64,000 nucleotides of DNA from Aquimarina algiphila (GCF_007489275.1 NZ_VLNR01000027.1:25018-89017), one strand, 5' to 3'; numbered from the stretch's first letter, positions 37,844 through 48,298 are shown. The notes: generated by a model not told the origin, from the sequence alone. Program-made: numbers and translations.

Positions 37844-40800
37844 ATGAAAAAGATTACATTTTTATTTGTTGTAATTCTTACTGCATTCGTTGGGGAAACG
37901 TTTGGGCAAGGAGTGACAACTTCATCTCTTGGAGGTAAAGTTACAGATAATACAGGAGGACCTTTACCAGGGGCAAATATCGTTGCTGTTCACCAACCAT
38001 CAGGTACTCGATATGGCGCCACTACCGATTTTGATGGGTTTTATAGAATTTCTGGTATGCGTACTGGTGGACCTTACACCATTACCATTTCTTACCTTGG
38101 ATTTAATGATTATAAGAGAGAAAACATATCTCTTCAACTGGGGCAATCTTTTAGGATAAGTACTCAAATGGTTGAATCAGCTAATGAATTAGAAAAGGTA
38201 GTTATAACAGTAACTAACAATGGAGTATTTAACTCTAACAAAAGTGGTGCAGAAACTAATATTTCACAAAGAGATATTCAAAATTTGCCACAAACATCTA
38301 GATCTATTGCTGATTTTGTCAGATTAACACCACAAGCTCAAGTATCAGAAGATGATGATGGTTTTAGCATATCTTTAGCAGGTCAAAATAGTAGATATAA
38401 TGCTATCTATATTGATGGAGCAGTTAACAATGATGTTTTTGGATTAGCCGATTCAGGAACTAACGGAGGACAAACTGGTGTAAATCCATTTTCAGTAGAT
38501 GCCATTGAATCTTTTCAGGTACAAATAGCTCCTTTTGATGTAAGAATTGCTGGTTTTGCTGGTGGTGCGATAAGTGCTGTCACAAGATCAGGGACAAATA
38601 ACATTGAAGGATCTGCTTATGCATTCGTAAGAAATCAGGATTTAGCTGGAAAAACACCTCCAAGTTTACTTGACGAAGGAGAGTCTAGAGAAAAATTTCC
38701 TGATTTTTCATCTACTACCTACGGAGTAAGAATCGGGGGGCCAATTATTAAAGATAAATTATTCTATTTTGTTAACTATGAAAGAGAGGATAGAGAAGTT
38801 CCTCAACCTTTTAATATTAGTAATTACACTGGTGATTCTAATACACTAGCTGCTATAGAAAGTTTAAGATCGAGAACTCTTTCAACATATGGATATGATA
38901 TCGGCGGGTTTCAAACCAATGAAACTACATTAAAAAGTGATAAATTTACTCTTAAGTTAGATTGGAATATTAATGAAAATAATAAATTATCTTTCAGACA
39001 TGGTTATGTTAGAGGAGATAATTTAGAAGCTAGAAGTTCTAACAGTAGAGGAATTGGGTTTTCTAATGGTTCAGAAAAATTTATTACTGTTTCTAATTCT
39101 TCTGCATTAGAAATCAACTCTACAATTGGTTCTGATTTTTCAAATAACTTTATTTTTGGGTATACTCGAGTTAGAGATGACAGAGATCCTAGTGGAAATC
39201 CCTTCCCAACTGTCAGAATTGCTGATGGTTTAAATGACAGAGATTTTAGACAAGGGCTTATTTTTGGAAATGAACCCTTTTCTACAGCTAACCTTTTAGA
39301 TCAAGACATATTTACTTTCACTAATAACTTTGAAATTTATAAAGGACGACATACTATAACCTTAGGAACTCATAATGAATACTCAAAAATTAAAAATTTA
39401 TTTTTCGGTTTTAACCATGGGGACTATACTTTTCTTACTGTAGATGATTTCCTTACAGGACAGCCTGCAAGTTTCTACCAAAGAGAATATTCTTTATTAG
39501 CTGGAAATGGTATAGGTGATGACTCTTCTGGAGCATCAGAATTTGATGTACTCCAACTAGGTTTTTATGCACAAGATGAAGTACAGTTTACAGATAATTT
39601 TAAAATTACGGCTGGTATAAGATTTGATTTCCCTATTTGGGAAGATGGATTAGCTAATGATGATTTCAACAATAGAACAGTACCTTTACTTGAAGCAGCT
39701 GGTTATGATTTACAAGGTGCAAGAGTAGGAAAAGGAGTGGATTCACAAGTTTATGTCTCTCCAAGAGTTGGATTTAACTGGGATGTAAAAGGAGAACGCA
39801 AAACACAAATCCGAGGAGGTTTTGGTATTTTTACTTCAAGACTTCCTTTAGTTTGGCCAGCTGCCACATATAACAATAATGGAGTTACTGGCGGAAGATC
39901 TAGAAGTTTTGAGCTTAGTGACCCTGTTACATTTAACCCAAATGTTAACCAACAACCTGTAACAGTAGAACCAGGTACCGGTGGAGTCGGAGGTAGAATT
40001 GATTTATTCACTCCAGACTTTAGATTACCACAAGTATTCAAAGCCAATATTGCTGTAGATCAAAAATTACCAATATGGGGATTAGTAGCGAGTACAGATT
40101 TAATTTGGAATGATAATATAACTGCTCTTAATTATCAACAATTAAATATAGTAGGTCAAGTAGGAACTTTAAATGGTGCCGATAACAGACCTTTCTATGA
40201 CGATGATGAAATTGATGACACATATAGAGACGTTATACTAGCATCAAATACTGGTGAAGGATATTCATGGAATGCTAGTTTTACACTTAGAAAACCTTTT
40301 GAAAATGGTTTCCAGGGACAAGTATCCTATTCTTATGGTGATTCTAAATCTCTTTTTGATGGTACTTCATCAAGAAATATTTCTCAATGGTCAAATATAG
40401 AAACCGTTAATGGAAAAAACGCACCTCAATTAAGCAGATCAGACTTTGCCCAAGGACATAGAGTTAATGCCAATGTTTCTTATGAAATCAATTGGAATGA
40501 GAATTTAAAAACTACAATTGGTTTGTATTACGAAGGATCTCAAGGACAACCATATTCTTTTATTTATAACGGATCATTACTTGGAGATAACAGATCAGAT
40601 AATGCTCTATTATATGTCCCCGCTAATCAGAGTGAGATTAACTTAGTTCCATTATTAGATAATGACAACAATCTAATAGCCACTCCAGATCAACAATGGG
40701 AATCTCTTAATGCCTTTATTGAAGGTAATGATTACCTAAGAAAAAGAAGAGGTCGTTATGCAGAGCGTAATGGAGAGCAAGGACCATGGAGTCATGTTAT

Positions 40801-41092
40801 TGATTTGCGTTTTGTTCAAGATTTTTCTATTAGATTTGGAAACAAAAAACATACTTTACAAGCCACCGCTGATATAAATAACTTTACGAACTTAATTAAT
40901 AAAGATTGGGGGCAAAGGAAATTTATTCGTCAAACTGTAGATTTAATCAATGTAGAAACCGGTGGACCAAACCCTGAGTACACTTTTGACGCAGATAGAT
41001 TTAGTGATGGTATCGAAGAGCTTACCGATAGTGGCAGATTAAATGCTTCAAGATGGCAAATGCAAATTGGATTACGTTATTTATTTAACTAA
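37844..41092 (+). CDS. Oar-like TonB-dependent receptor
   Basis: A 1082-residue outer-membrane protein with a signal peptide nearly identical to the previous receptor, then a carboxypeptidase-like regulatory domain (LGGKVTDNTGGPLPGANIVA, about 28-110), plug (DIQNLPQTSRSIADFVRLTPQ near 145) and a large barrel (VRIGGPIIKDKLFYFVNYE is typical of Oar/TonB receptor proteins). The C-terminus is a barrel strand (MQIGLRYLFN). Oar-like proteins are often very abundant; some are linked to social motility or peptide-related transport, but the substrate here is unknown. It lies 287 bases after the first receptor and ends at its own terminator. Confidence 0.92.
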   Translation: MKKITFLFVVILTAFVGETFGQGVTTSSLGGKVTDNTGGPLPGANIVAVHQPSGTRYGATTDFDGFYRISGMRTGGPYTITISYLGFNDYKRENISLQLGQSFRISTQMVESANELEKVVITVTNNGVFNSNKSGAETNISQRDIQNLPQTSRSIADFVRLTPQAQVSEDDDGFSISLAGQNSRYNAIYIDGAVNNDVFGLADSGTNGGQTGVNPFSVDAIESFQVQIAPFDVRIAGFAGGAISAVTRSGTNNIEGSAYAFVRNQDLAGKTPPSLLDEGESREKFPDFSSTTYGVRIGGPIIKDKLFYFVNYEREDREVPQPFNISNYTGDSNTLAAIESLRSRTLSTYGYDIGGFQTNETTLKSDKFTLKLDWNINENNKLSFRHGYVRGDNLEARSSNSRGIGFSNGSEKFITVSNSSALEINSTIGSDFSNNFIFGYTRVRDDRDPSGNPFPTVRIADGLNDRDFRQGLIFGNEPFSTANLLDQDIFTFTNNFEIYKGRHTITLGTHNEYSKIKNLFFGFNHGDYTFLTVDDFLTGQPASFYQREYSLLAGNGIGDDSSGASEFDVLQLGFYAQDEVQFTDNFKITAGIRFDFPIWEDGLANDDFNNRTVPLLEAAGYDLQGARVGKGVDSQVYVSPRVGFNWDVKGERKTQIRGGFGIFTSRLPLVWPAATYNNNGVTGGRSRSFELSDPVTFNPNVNQQPVTVEPGTGGVGGRIDLFTPDFRLPQVFKANIAVDQKLPIWGLVASTDLIWNDNITALNYQQLNIVGQVGTLNGADNRPFYDDDEIDDTYRDVILASNTGEGYSWNASFTLRKPFENGFQGQVSYSYGDSKSLFDGTSSRNISQWSNIETVNGKNAPQLSRSDFAQGHRVNANVSYEINWNENLKTTIGLYYEGSQGQPYSFIYNGSLLGDNRSDNALLYVPANQSEINLVPLLDNDNNLIATPDQQWESLNAFIEGNDYLRKRRGRYAERNGEQGPWSHVIDLRFVQDFSIRFGNKKHTLQATADINNFTNLINKDWGQRKFIRQTVDLINVETGGPNPEYTFDADRFSDGIEELTDSGRLNASRWQMQIGLRYLFN

Positions 41093-41111
41093 GGCACTGT
41101 AAACTAAGTAA

Positions 41112-41150
41112 AAAAAACCTCATTCACATATTTATGAATGAGGTTTTTTT
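41112..41150 (+). terminator. terminator of the Oar-like receptor
   Basis: AACCTCATTCA / TGAATGAGGTT (11 bp) with an 8-base loop, then T6; preceded by an A run, so it can work on both strands. Confidence 0.9.
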
Positions 41151-41162
41151 ATTCATTATATG

Positions 41163-41170
41163 TACCTTTG
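41163..41170 (+). promoter_or_regulatory. -7 promoter box before the four-helix membrane protein
   Basis: TACCTTTG matches TAnnTTTG 25 bases before the ATG at 41196. No -33 is obvious. Confidence 0.4.
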
Positions 41171-41195
41171 GATAAACTAAACACATCGATATATT

Positions 41196-41636
41196 ATGTA
41201 CGAAGCTATTCAAATCGTTCACTCCTATTGGGCTTATCTTGTTCTTCTTGTGGTTACCCTTGCAACTATTAATGCACTTGCCGGATTTTTTACTAAAAGA
41301 GAATATGCTCCAAAAGACTTTAGAATCTCTTTATTCGCCTTAATTGTTTCTCATATTCAACTCTTAATAGGAATTATAATTTTCTTTGTATCTCCATTAG
41401 TAGTTTGGTTCTCAGGCACTCATTCTATGGGAGAAATTATGAAAAATGCAACGCTACGTCTATATAATGTAGAACACCCAATGGTAATGATACTCACTAT
41501 TGTTTTTATTACAATGGGGTATTCAAAACATAAAAAGAAACTTACTTCTACTCCAAAATTTAAAATGCTCGCTATTTTTTATACCATCGGATGGATTCTT
41601 ATGTTATCTAGAATCCCCTGGGCGCAGTGGTTTTAA
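41196..41636 (+). CDS. small four-helix membrane protein (cytochrome b-like)
   Basis: A 146-residue integral membrane protein with four hydrophobic helices (about 12-32, 43-66, 88-108 and 122-140). His residues in IVHSYW, SHIQLL and NVEHPMVM lie within the helices; homologues in flavobacteria are often named cytochrome B, which the His pattern permits but does not prove. Monocistronic with a terminator after it. Confidence 0.8.
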   Translation: MYEAIQIVHSYWAYLVLLVVTLATINALAGFFTKREYAPKDFRISLFALIVSHIQLLIGIIIFFVSPLVVWFSGTHSMGEIMKNATLRLYNVEHPMVMILTIVFITMGYSKHKKKLTSTPKFKMLAIFYTIGWILMLSRIPWAQWF

Positions 41637-41680
41637 AACCAAACAGAATTTAGAATACTATCTATATTAATGTATTCAAA

Positions 41681-41717
41681 AAAATGATCCTGGATTTCGT
41701 CCGGGATTTGTTTTTTT
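41681..41717. terminator. terminator between the membrane protein gene and yjbQ
   Basis: ATCCTGGA and TCCGGGAT pair (with one wobble) around a 5-base loop and are followed by a T-rich stretch with a run of seven T. The genes on either side converge. Confidence 0.7.
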
Positions 41718-41743
41718 GAACCGCTGTTAAACACCCATTATTT

Positions 41744-42166
41744 CTAGTTTCCATAAGCTGTAATCACTAGTTTCCTCGAACCTCCATAATTTCTATGTTC
41801 GCAAAGATAAATCCCTTGCCAGGTGCCTAGGTTTAATTTTCCGTTTGTAATAGGTATCTGCACAGAAGCTCCCATTAGCGATGCTTTAATATGAGCTGGC
41901 ATATCATCTGATCCTTCATAGGTATGAATATAATACGGAGCGTTTTCGGGAACCATAACATTCATATGGCTTTCAAAATCCTGTCGTACTGTAGGATCTG
42001 CATTTTCGTTTATTGTAAGACTCGCAGAGGTATGTTTTATAAATACCTGTAATTGACCAATATTGATCTCTTTTATTTCTGGAATTTTTGATACAACTTC
42101 GGTTGTAATCAAGTGAAAACCTCTAGCGAACGCTTGCAACTTCACTTCTTTTTGGAAAAATTTCAT
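41744..42166 (-). CDS. YjbQ family protein (UPF0047)
   Basis: A 140-residue protein starting at ATG 42166 (MKFFQKEVKLQAF); an upstream in-frame ATG at 42178 lies inside a dispersed repeat. Family motifs are FIKHTSASLTINENADP (near 43), SLMGASVQIPITNGKLNLGTWQGIYLCEHR (near 105). The family is called secondary thiamine-phosphate synthase in databases on the basis of weak activity; the true role is uncertain. Conserved His residues suggest a metal or phosphate site. Confidence 0.9.
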   Translation of the reverse strand: MKFFQKEVKLQAFARGFHLITTEVVSKIPEIKEINIGQLQVFIKHTSASLTINENADPTVRQDFESHMNVMVPENAPYYIHTYEGSDDMPAHIKASLMGASVQIPITNGKLNLGTWQGIYLCEHRNYGGSRKLVITAYGN

Positions 42167-42170
42167 ACAC

Positions 42171-42307
42171 TTTGTCATTCCAGCGTAGGCTGGAATCTAT
42201 TTTTTATAACTAAAACAAACATACAGTTTTATTAATCATTGTGATTCACTATTTGGATTACAGCCTTTAGTTGATCATGAGTTGGGTCGAAAGGCTGGAA
42301 TAACAAG
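42171..42307. repeat. dispersed hairpin element with inverted ends
   Basis: The left end contains a perfect 8-bp hairpin (ATTCCAGC GTAG GCTGGAAT at 42177-42196). The left edge TTTGTCATTCCAGCG and the right edge GGCTGGAATAACAAG (42293-42307) are roughly inverted copies. A related hairpin lies at 50211-50242. It looks like a small non-coding mobile or REP-like element. Confidence 0.55.
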
Positions 42308-42368
42308 AAGTTTTACTAATTTAATACAAATTTCACAGTCATAACATATTCTATTTCTCTTAACAATA

Positions 42369-42376
42369 TACCTTTG
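42369..42376 (+). promoter_or_regulatory. -7 promoter box of the HAD phosphatase gene
   Basis: TACCTTTG matches TAnnTTTG, 22 bases before the ATG at 42399. Confidence 0.4.
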
Positions 42377-42398
42377 CTACTTAAAATTTCTCATTGCT

Positions 42399-43211
42399 AT
42401 GGATTTATCTCACATCAAAATGGTTGCTACCGATATGGATGGCACACTTCTTAATACAAAAGGAAAAGTAAGCCGTCACTTCTTCGAACTTTTTGAAGAA
42501 TTAAACGATCTCGGAGTAACTTTTGTTGCTGCTAGTGGTCGCCAATATTATAGTATTATTGATAAGTTAAAGCCCATCAAAGATGATATTTATGTAATTG
42601 CCGAAAATGGAGCGCTTACTATGCATCAGGATCGGGAGCTTCAGACTACAGAAATTGATCGAGAAACTTATCTTGAACTTCTTGATATCACTAAAACACT
42701 ACAAGGCTCGCAAGTGATCCTTTGCGGAAGAAAAAAAGGATATATCGAGGATTATGGACAAGATTTTGTGGATATGTTCACAGAATATTATGGCCGATAT
42801 GAAATCGTACAAGACTTGTCTCAAGTTGTAGACGATCAATATCTTAAAATTGCTATTTGCAATCAAAAAGGTTCTGAACAATACCTTTATCCAGCATTAA
42901 AACATCTCGAGAATAGGTTAAAAGTAAAAGTATCTGGAGAAATCTGGTTAGACTTATCTCATAACCTTGCCAATAAAGGTCATGCGCTTCAGCAGTTACA
43001 GGAAAAAAATAATATACTTCCTGAAGAAACGATGGTTTTTGGAGATTACAACAATGATCTCGAAATGATGACTAGAGCAAAATATAGTTTTGCTATGGAA
43101 AATGCACATCCCAATGTAAAAGCTATTGCCAACTACTCAACAAAGAGCAATAATGATAATGGAGTAGAACATATGTTGATCAAAATGATTGAAGCTAAAA
43201 AAGCTCGTTAA
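42399..43211 (+). CDS. Cof-type HAD family phosphatase
   Basis: A 270-residue cytoplasmic hydrolase of the HAD IIB/Cof subfamily. Motif I DMDGTLLN carries the nucleophile and acid Asp pair near residues 12-14; motif II VAASGRQ (near 46), motif III Lys in NKGHALQ (near 195), motif IV FGDYNNDLEMM (near 215). Such enzymes dephosphorylate sugar phosphates, FMN or PLP; the substrate is not predictable here. It stands alone on the plus strand. Confidence 0.92.
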   Translation: MDLSHIKMVATDMDGTLLNTKGKVSRHFFELFEELNDLGVTFVAASGRQYYSIIDKLKPIKDDIYVIAENGALTMHQDRELQTTEIDRETYLELLDITKTLQGSQVILCGRKKGYIEDYGQDFVDMFTEYYGRYEIVQDLSQVVDDQYLKIAICNQKGSEQYLYPALKHLENRLKVKVSGEIWLDLSHNLANKGHALQQLQEKNNILPEETMVFGDYNNDLEMMTRAKYSFAMENAHPNVKAIANYSTKSNNDNGVEHMLIKMIEAKKAR

Positions 43212-43245
43212 AAATTATTATATCCTTACTCTCCAGAATATAATT

Positions 43246-44607
43246 TTACAGGTTTTTTGACCTGTGAATTCTAGTTTTTGTTAGCTCACCTAGGTCAATA
43301 CTAAACACTCCCGACGACGGCTCTTTTGATAACCTATCTTCTTCAAAGCCTCCTAATACATAGAGCTTATTATCAGCATGATGTAACTTGGATCCTTTTA
43401 AAAATAGATTGATTAAATATTCGTTCAGTACTTTGGTATTTATGTTATACTCATATAACTTTCCCTCTTCAAAAAAATAAATGATTCCATTTTTATAGAC
43501 AATTCCGGCATTATCAATTCCCACAGGTAACTCTCCTTTATCCTCCCATTTTCCAGAAATTAAATCAAACGTTTTAATTTCTGAAAACGCTTTTCCCATA
43601 CGCTTCCTTATCAAATATATTTTATGGTTAACCAGAATTCCTTTCATTTTTTCAGTATCTGGCATATCTTCTAATTCATACCAAAAACCTGTTTCTAAAT
43701 TATATAAGTGTACTTTATCTGTATATATTTTAGTTCCATCTTTTCTAGCTTTAATAGAGCCTCCCATTACAATAATATGGTTTCTATAGGTAAAAGACAT
43801 AAAATCTATAGCTTGATGAGGATTGGTATCATCAATACTGATTGTATTCTTTTTGATATCAAATACTTCGATTTTATTATCCAGATATTCATACTTCCTA
43901 TTATCAGATAAATATTTGCCTCCCAAGACATAAATCTTACCGTTGTGATAATTAAGATTATGATATGCTCTTTTTCTAAACTTAAGGTCAGAATTTTTCC
44001 ATGTATCTAATGCTATATCATAGATTAATAATTCTCCTTTATAATTCTCCCATGAAAAACCTGTCTCAGTTCTAGCTTTCTTTAGAAAATCACTTAAAAC
44101 TGCATCTGGTCCGGTCAACTCGGGATGATTATTAAATGTTTTTAACGCAATATCTGTCTTGAATGAGGCATCACCTCCAATTATATATATTTTATTATCT
44201 ATTAACAGAGAGCCAAAAGAGTGTAGCCCTCTTTGTAATGAGGTAAGTTTTGTAAACTGAATTTTGGGTTTTAATTTTTTATCAGAAATAAGAGTAACTT
44301 CATTCAGTTTCTCAGGATCATTGACAAGATAAATAGTGTCTTTTTTCTTAAGCTCCAGAAATAGCAACTTCTTCGTTTTATACCCTAAGTGAGAAAGATA
44401 TATTGTATCTTTTTTTTTGACTTTAGAGTCAAGTTTAAGATAAAAAGCCCCTTTCTCATTTGTAATCGTCCCTTCTTTTACTTTTTCCAGATAGACATTT
44501 ACTGTTTGAATAGGTTTTTTCGTTTTCTGATCGACAACTACACCACTAACACTTTGGGAAAATACATAAACCGGAACAAGCAATAAAAACAATGTTAACT
44601 TCTTCAA
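43246..44607 (-). CDS. secreted Kelch-repeat protein with carboxypeptidase-like domain
   Basis: A 453-residue protein starting TTG at 44607 with a signal peptide (MKKLTLFLLLVPVYVFSQ). Residues about 20-90 form a CarboxypepD_reg-like domain (VSGVVVDQKTKKPIQTVNVYLE); residues about 125-440 hold Kelch-type repeats (DNKIYIIGGD, NGKIYVLGGK, RNHIIVMGG, DNKLYVLGGF) expected to make a beta-propeller. Role is unknown; binding of a protein or glycan is likely. It lies 87 bases downstream of lepA, on the same strand. Confidence 0.88.
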   Translation of the reverse strand: MKKLTLFLLLVPVYVFSQSVSGVVVDQKTKKPIQTVNVYLEKVKEGTITNEKGAFYLKLDSKVKKKDTIYLSHLGYKTKKLLFLELKKKDTIYLVNDPEKLNEVTLISDKKLKPKIQFTKLTSLQRGLHSFGSLLIDNKIYIIGGDASFKTDIALKTFNNHPELTGPDAVLSDFLKKARTETGFSWENYKGELLIYDIALDTWKNSDLKFRKRAYHNLNYHNGKIYVLGGKYLSDNRKYEYLDNKIEVFDIKKNTISIDDTNPHQAIDFMSFTYRNHIIVMGGSIKARKDGTKIYTDKVHLYNLETGFWYELEDMPDTEKMKGILVNHKIYLIRKRMGKAFSEIKTFDLISGKWEDKGELPVGIDNAGIVYKNGIIYFFEEGKLYEYNINTKVLNEYLINLFLKGSKLHHADNKLYVLGGFEEDRLSKEPSSGVFSIDLGELTKTRIHRSKNL

Positions 44608-44694
44608 AATCGAGTTTTTAATTATTACATATTAACTCTCAAATTAAAAATCTTCTACAAAAATTACTTGCTATCGACACAACTGTCGACCGTA

Positions 44695-46491
44695 TCAATC
44701 ATTCAATTTCAATACTGCCATAAATGCTTCCTGAGGAATCTCAACATTTCCTACCTGGCGCATACGTTTTTTACCTTTTTTCTGCTTTTCTAATAACTTT
44801 CGCTTACGTGAGATATCACCACCATAACATTTGGCCGTTACATCTTTACGAAGTGCTTTTACGGTTTCACGAGCTATAAACTTTGCTCCAATTGCCGCCT
44901 GGATCGGAATATCAAATTGTTGACGTGGGATCAACTCTTTTAACTTTTCACAGATTTTTTTCCCAATATCATAGGCATTATCTTTATGCAATAATGCAGA
45001 CAACGCATCCACAATATTTCCATTCAGTAATATATCGACTTTTACGAGTTTAGAAGAACGCATACCAATCGGGGCATAATCAAAAGAAGCATATCCTTTT
45101 GACACCGTTTTTAAACGATCATAGAAATCAAAAACAATCTCTGCTAATGGCATGTCAAATGTTAGTTCTACTCGTTCTGTAGTAAGATAAGTCTGATTGG
45201 TAATCTCCCCACGTTTTTCGATACACAATGACATTACCGAACCTACAAAATCAGACTTGGTAATGATCGATGCTTTAATATAGGGTTCTTCTACACGATT
45301 CATAGAAGAAGGATCAGGTAAATCTGATGGATTGTTTACAATAATGATATCATCAGGATGCTTGTGAGTAAACGCATGATAAGACACATTAGGTACCGTA
45401 GTAATTACAGTCATATTAAACTCTCGTTCGAGTCGTTCCTGTATAATTTCCATGTGAAGCATTCCTAAGAATCCACATCGAAATCCAAAACCTAAAGCAG
45501 CAGAACTCTCTGGTACAAAAACCAATGAAGCATCATTAAGCTGTAGTTTTTCCATCGAAGCCCTCAATTCTTCATAATCTTCTGTATCTACAGGATAAAT
45601 TCCTGCAAATACCATAGGCTTCACATCTTCAAAACCTTCAATAGCATTTTGAGTAGGAGTTTTAGCATCTGTAATAGTATCTCCTACTTTTACTTCGCGA
45701 GCATCTTTAATCCCTGTGATTAGATATCCAACATCTCCTGTCTTAATCACCTTTTTAGGAACCTGATTAAGTTTTAAGGTACCTACCTCATCTGCAGAAT
45801 AATCCTTCCCCGTTGCAACAAATTTAATTTGTTGCCCCTTCTTAATCTCTCCATTTATGACTCTAAAATATGTTTCTACTCCTCTAAACGGATTATATAC
45901 TGAGTCAAAAATCAATGCCTGTAAAGGTTCTTCAGGATTCCCTTCTGGAGCAGGAATACGTTCTATAATAGCAGAAAGAATTTCTTCAATTCCGATACCG
46001 GTTTTGGCACTGGCGGGAATTACATCTTCTGCATCACAACCTAATAAATCTACAATATCATCAGTCACTTCTTCTGGATTAGCACTTGGCAAATCCACTT
46101 TATTGAGTACCGGTATAATTTCCAGGTCATTTTCTAATGCCAGATATAGATTAGAAATCGTTTGTGCTTGTATACTTTGTGCAGCATCGACAATCAATAG
46201 TGCGCCTTCGCATGCCGCGATAGAACGAGATACCTCATAAGAAAAATCTACATGCCCGGGAGTATCGATAAGATTGAGGATATATTCCTCTCCTTTATAC
46301 GTATATTCCATCTGGATCGCGTGACTCTTTATAGTTATTCCACGTTCACGCTCCAGATCCATACTATCCAGCAATTGTGCTTGTGCTTCACGAGCAGTTA
46401 CCGATCCTGTAAAATCTAATAATCGATCCGCAAGTGTACTCTTACCGTGATCAATATGCGCAATAATGCAAAAATTTCTAATCTTTTTCAT
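44695..46491 (-). CDS. lepA: elongation factor 4 (LepA) GTPase
   Basis: A 598-residue translational GTPase that acts on the ribosome, linked to back-translocation and to 30S biogenesis. The G domain shows [14 protein letters not shown] (G1), DTPGHVDF (G3) and NKVDLP (G4); the unique C-terminal domain ends with [17 protein letters not shown]. Length and motifs are normal for the family. The upstream gap contains a dispersed repeat. Confidence 0.97.
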   Translation of the reverse strand: MKKIRNFCIIAHIDHGKSTLADRLLDFTGSVTAREAQAQLLDSMDLERERGITIKSHAIQMEYTYKGEEYILNLIDTPGHVDFSYEVSRSIAACEGALLIVDAAQSIQAQTISNLYLALENDLEIIPVLNKVDLPSANPEEVTDDIVDLLGCDAEDVIPASAKTGIGIEEILSAIIERIPAPEGNPEEPLQALIFDSVYNPFRGVETYFRVINGEIKKGQQIKFVATGKDYSADEVGTLKLNQVPKKVIKTGDVGYLITGIKDAREVKVGDTITDAKTPTQNAIEGFEDVKPMVFAGIYPVDTEDYEELRASMEKLQLNDASLVFVPESSAALGFGFRCGFLGMLHMEIIQERLEREFNMTVITTVPNVSYHAFTHKHPDDIIIVNNPSDLPDPSSMNRVEEPYIKASIITKSDFVGSVMSLCIEKRGEITNQTYLTTERVELTFDMPLAEIVFDFYDRLKTVSKGYASFDYAPIGMRSSKLVKVDILLNGNIVDALSALLHKDNAYDIGKKICEKLKELIPRQQFDIPIQAAIGAKFIARETVKALRKDVTAKCYGGDISRKRKLLEKQKKGKKRMRQVGNVEIPQEAFMAVLKLND

Positions 46492-46960
46492 TCTTCTTTT
46501 TCAAATAATTATGCGGGCTGAACCGGGCTATTCGTTATATCTTTTTATTTGTATACTTCGATAGGCTCAGCATACAAATAAAAAGGATGCCACTACTATC
46601 CCTGCCCGATGAGTTCAATTCAACTGAATTAAAATCATTTAGTCTGCAAATATAATCGATTTTAGAAGCTTTATACTATCCCTTACCGTATTTTTAGACT
46701 AATCCTATTTACTCAAAACAAGAGCTCTATAAACATACATTACACTTATTTTTTCTCTAGAAAAAGTAATAAAAGTTATCATGATCATCTATGTAATACA
46801 CTTATTTCAAATTCAGTTTCTATTACTAACCTTTCTTTTTTGTATATTTATCTTATCCCATTTCTTCTTATTTCAAGAGCGTCCATTAAAAATATATTAA
46901 TCTACTTCTGTCCCCAGAATCATTAATTTATTGCATAAAATAACCTAAAAAACAATAGTG
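46492..46960. other. 469-base divergent gap with a dispersed repeat
   Basis: Apart from the repeat at 46512-46608 the gap is AT-rich. A 39-codon frame from ATG 46781 to 46900 encodes a hydrophobic peptide (MIIYVIHLFQIQFLLLTFLF), which may be chance. It should also contain the promoters of lepA and the T9SS protein gene. Confidence 0.5.
46512..46608. repeat. dispersed palindromic repeat, long form
   Basis: CGGGCTATTC at 46524 and CTATCCCT at 46596 bracket a hairpin with arms TATCTTTTTATTTGTAT (46538-46554) and ATACAAATAAAAAGGAT (46572-46588) and a loop with CTTCGATAGGCTCAGC. The outer blocks recur, in reverse orientation, at 50118-50156. Such elements are common in flavobacterial genomes. Confidence 0.65.
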
Positions 46961-48196
46961 ATGAAAAATATACTACTACTTCCATTTTTATTTTTATCAT
47001 TGTACACATATGGCCAAACATGGGAAGAGATCAACCAAGGTAATGTAAGCGATATTTCTGGATATGGCGATACCTTACACATGGTAGGAAATCAAGTTAA
47101 TAATGGAAATACTAATTACTTTTATGGGATTTCTACTGATGGTGGAAGCACTTGGAATAAAACAACTCTTAACCCTTTTATGAGTGTTGAAGGGGTGCCT
47201 ATCTCTGTTGGTTTTTTTAATAATACTGATGGTATCATCGGAATCAAAGGAAGTTTTACCGAAGAATATTTAAAAACTTCTGATGGCGGATTAACATGGC
47301 AAAAATTTAACCCATCAACAAGTCAAGGTATTTTTCAACCATATGATATCATAATTCTTGATGAATCTACTGCTATAATTACAGCATTCCAATCTGGAAA
47401 ATACATCATTACCTATGATAAAGGAAATACCTGGAGTTGTCAATGTCAATTTTCTACTGCATGGATACCCAATTTTGAAGTTATAAATAGCTCATTATTT
47501 TTTAATTACGATTCAAATACCGGCATCTATAAGAGTACCGATGGAGGTATGAATTGGTCTGTCATTTTAAATACAAGAGATATAACTGCGTTTTCAATGG
47601 AAAATGAAAATAGCGGATATGCTATTGTTCCTCAAAATAGCATTGACAATAACGGAAACACGGTTACTACCCCTAATTTATATAAAACTACCGATGGCTG
47701 GGGTTCTTATGAAATTATCCTATTAATTATGCTACAAGATAAGTATATAGGAGCCTTTACTTTTGTTAATTCTCAAGAGTTTTATTTTTTTAACAACGAT
47801 GACATATATTATTCTGGTGACGGGGGACAGACTATACGATTATTACAAACCATAGATTTTGATCCTTTTAGAATAAACAAAATCCAGGATGCTATATTTG
47901 CAACTGGACGGGGACTAGCCAAACTCGATCCTAATGGTGTGATAAGTAATATTCTAGAAGATGACTCTATAAATGAAGAGTTAATCATTTATCCTAACCC
48001 TATTACCGAAAATCAAATTTCTATAAACAGTGATGAATTTACTTCTTACTCATTGTATGATTTAACGGGACGTTTTGTAGAATCAGGAGTGATAAATAAT
48101 GGTGTAATTGAATTAAAACCTCTGAGTAAACAATTCTATTTTTTATCTCTGGAAAATATAGATACCATTAAAACTTTAAAGATTGTTGTAGAGTAA
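46961..48196 (+). CDS. secreted T9SS cargo protein with BNR-like repeats
   Basis: A 411-residue protein; the ATG at 46961 is preferred over the GTG three bases earlier. After a signal peptide (MKNILLLPFLFLSLYTYGQ) come YCF48/BNR-like propeller repeats with Asp-box elements (STDGGSTWNK, SDGGLTWQKF, STDGGMNWSV). The last 75 residues are a type A T9SS sorting domain (IIYPNPITENQISI, LYDLTGRFVESG, KTLKIVVE), so it should be exported across the outer membrane. Function is unknown; extracellular beta-propeller proteins often bind glycans. Confidence 0.9.
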   Translation: MKNILLLPFLFLSLYTYGQTWEEINQGNVSDISGYGDTLHMVGNQVNNGNTNYFYGISTDGGSTWNKTTLNPFMSVEGVPISVGFFNNTDGIIGIKGSFTEEYLKTSDGGLTWQKFNPSTSQGIFQPYDIIILDESTAIITAFQSGKYIITYDKGNTWSCQCQFSTAWIPNFEVINSSLFFNYDSNTGIYKSTDGGMNWSVILNTRDITAFSMENENSGYAIVPQNSIDNNGNTVTTPNLYKTTDGWGSYEIILLIMLQDKYIGAFTFVNSQEFYFFNNDDIYYSGDGGQTIRLLQTIDFDPFRINKIQDAIFATGRGLAKLDPNGVISNILEDDSINEELIIYPNPITENQISINSDEFTSYSLYDLTGRFVESGVINNGVIELKPLSKQFYFLSLENIDTIKTLKIVVE

Positions 48197-48290
48197 GTAA
48201 ATTAAAAGAAAACTACCTTATTCTTAACACTACGAATAGTGCAAGAAATTGAGATTAAAGAATAGTAGTCTTAAGATTTGTTATTATTCG

Positions 48291-48298
48291 TATTTTTG
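48291..48298 (+). promoter_or_regulatory. -7 promoter box of dusB
   Basis: TATTTTTG matches TAnnTTTG, 18 bases before the GTG start at 48317. It lies downstream of the upstream in-frame ATG at 48278, which therefore cannot be in the transcript made from this promoter. Confidence 0.5.

Noticed and set aside
34951..41092. SusC/SusD polysaccharide utilisation locus
   Set aside because: Neither receptor is followed by a SusD-like lipoprotein and no glycoside hydrolase is nearby.
46781..46900. 39-codon hydrophobic frame between lepA and the T9SS protein gene
   Set aside because: AT-rich DNA easily makes such frames; there is no clear ribosome binding site or recognisable motif.
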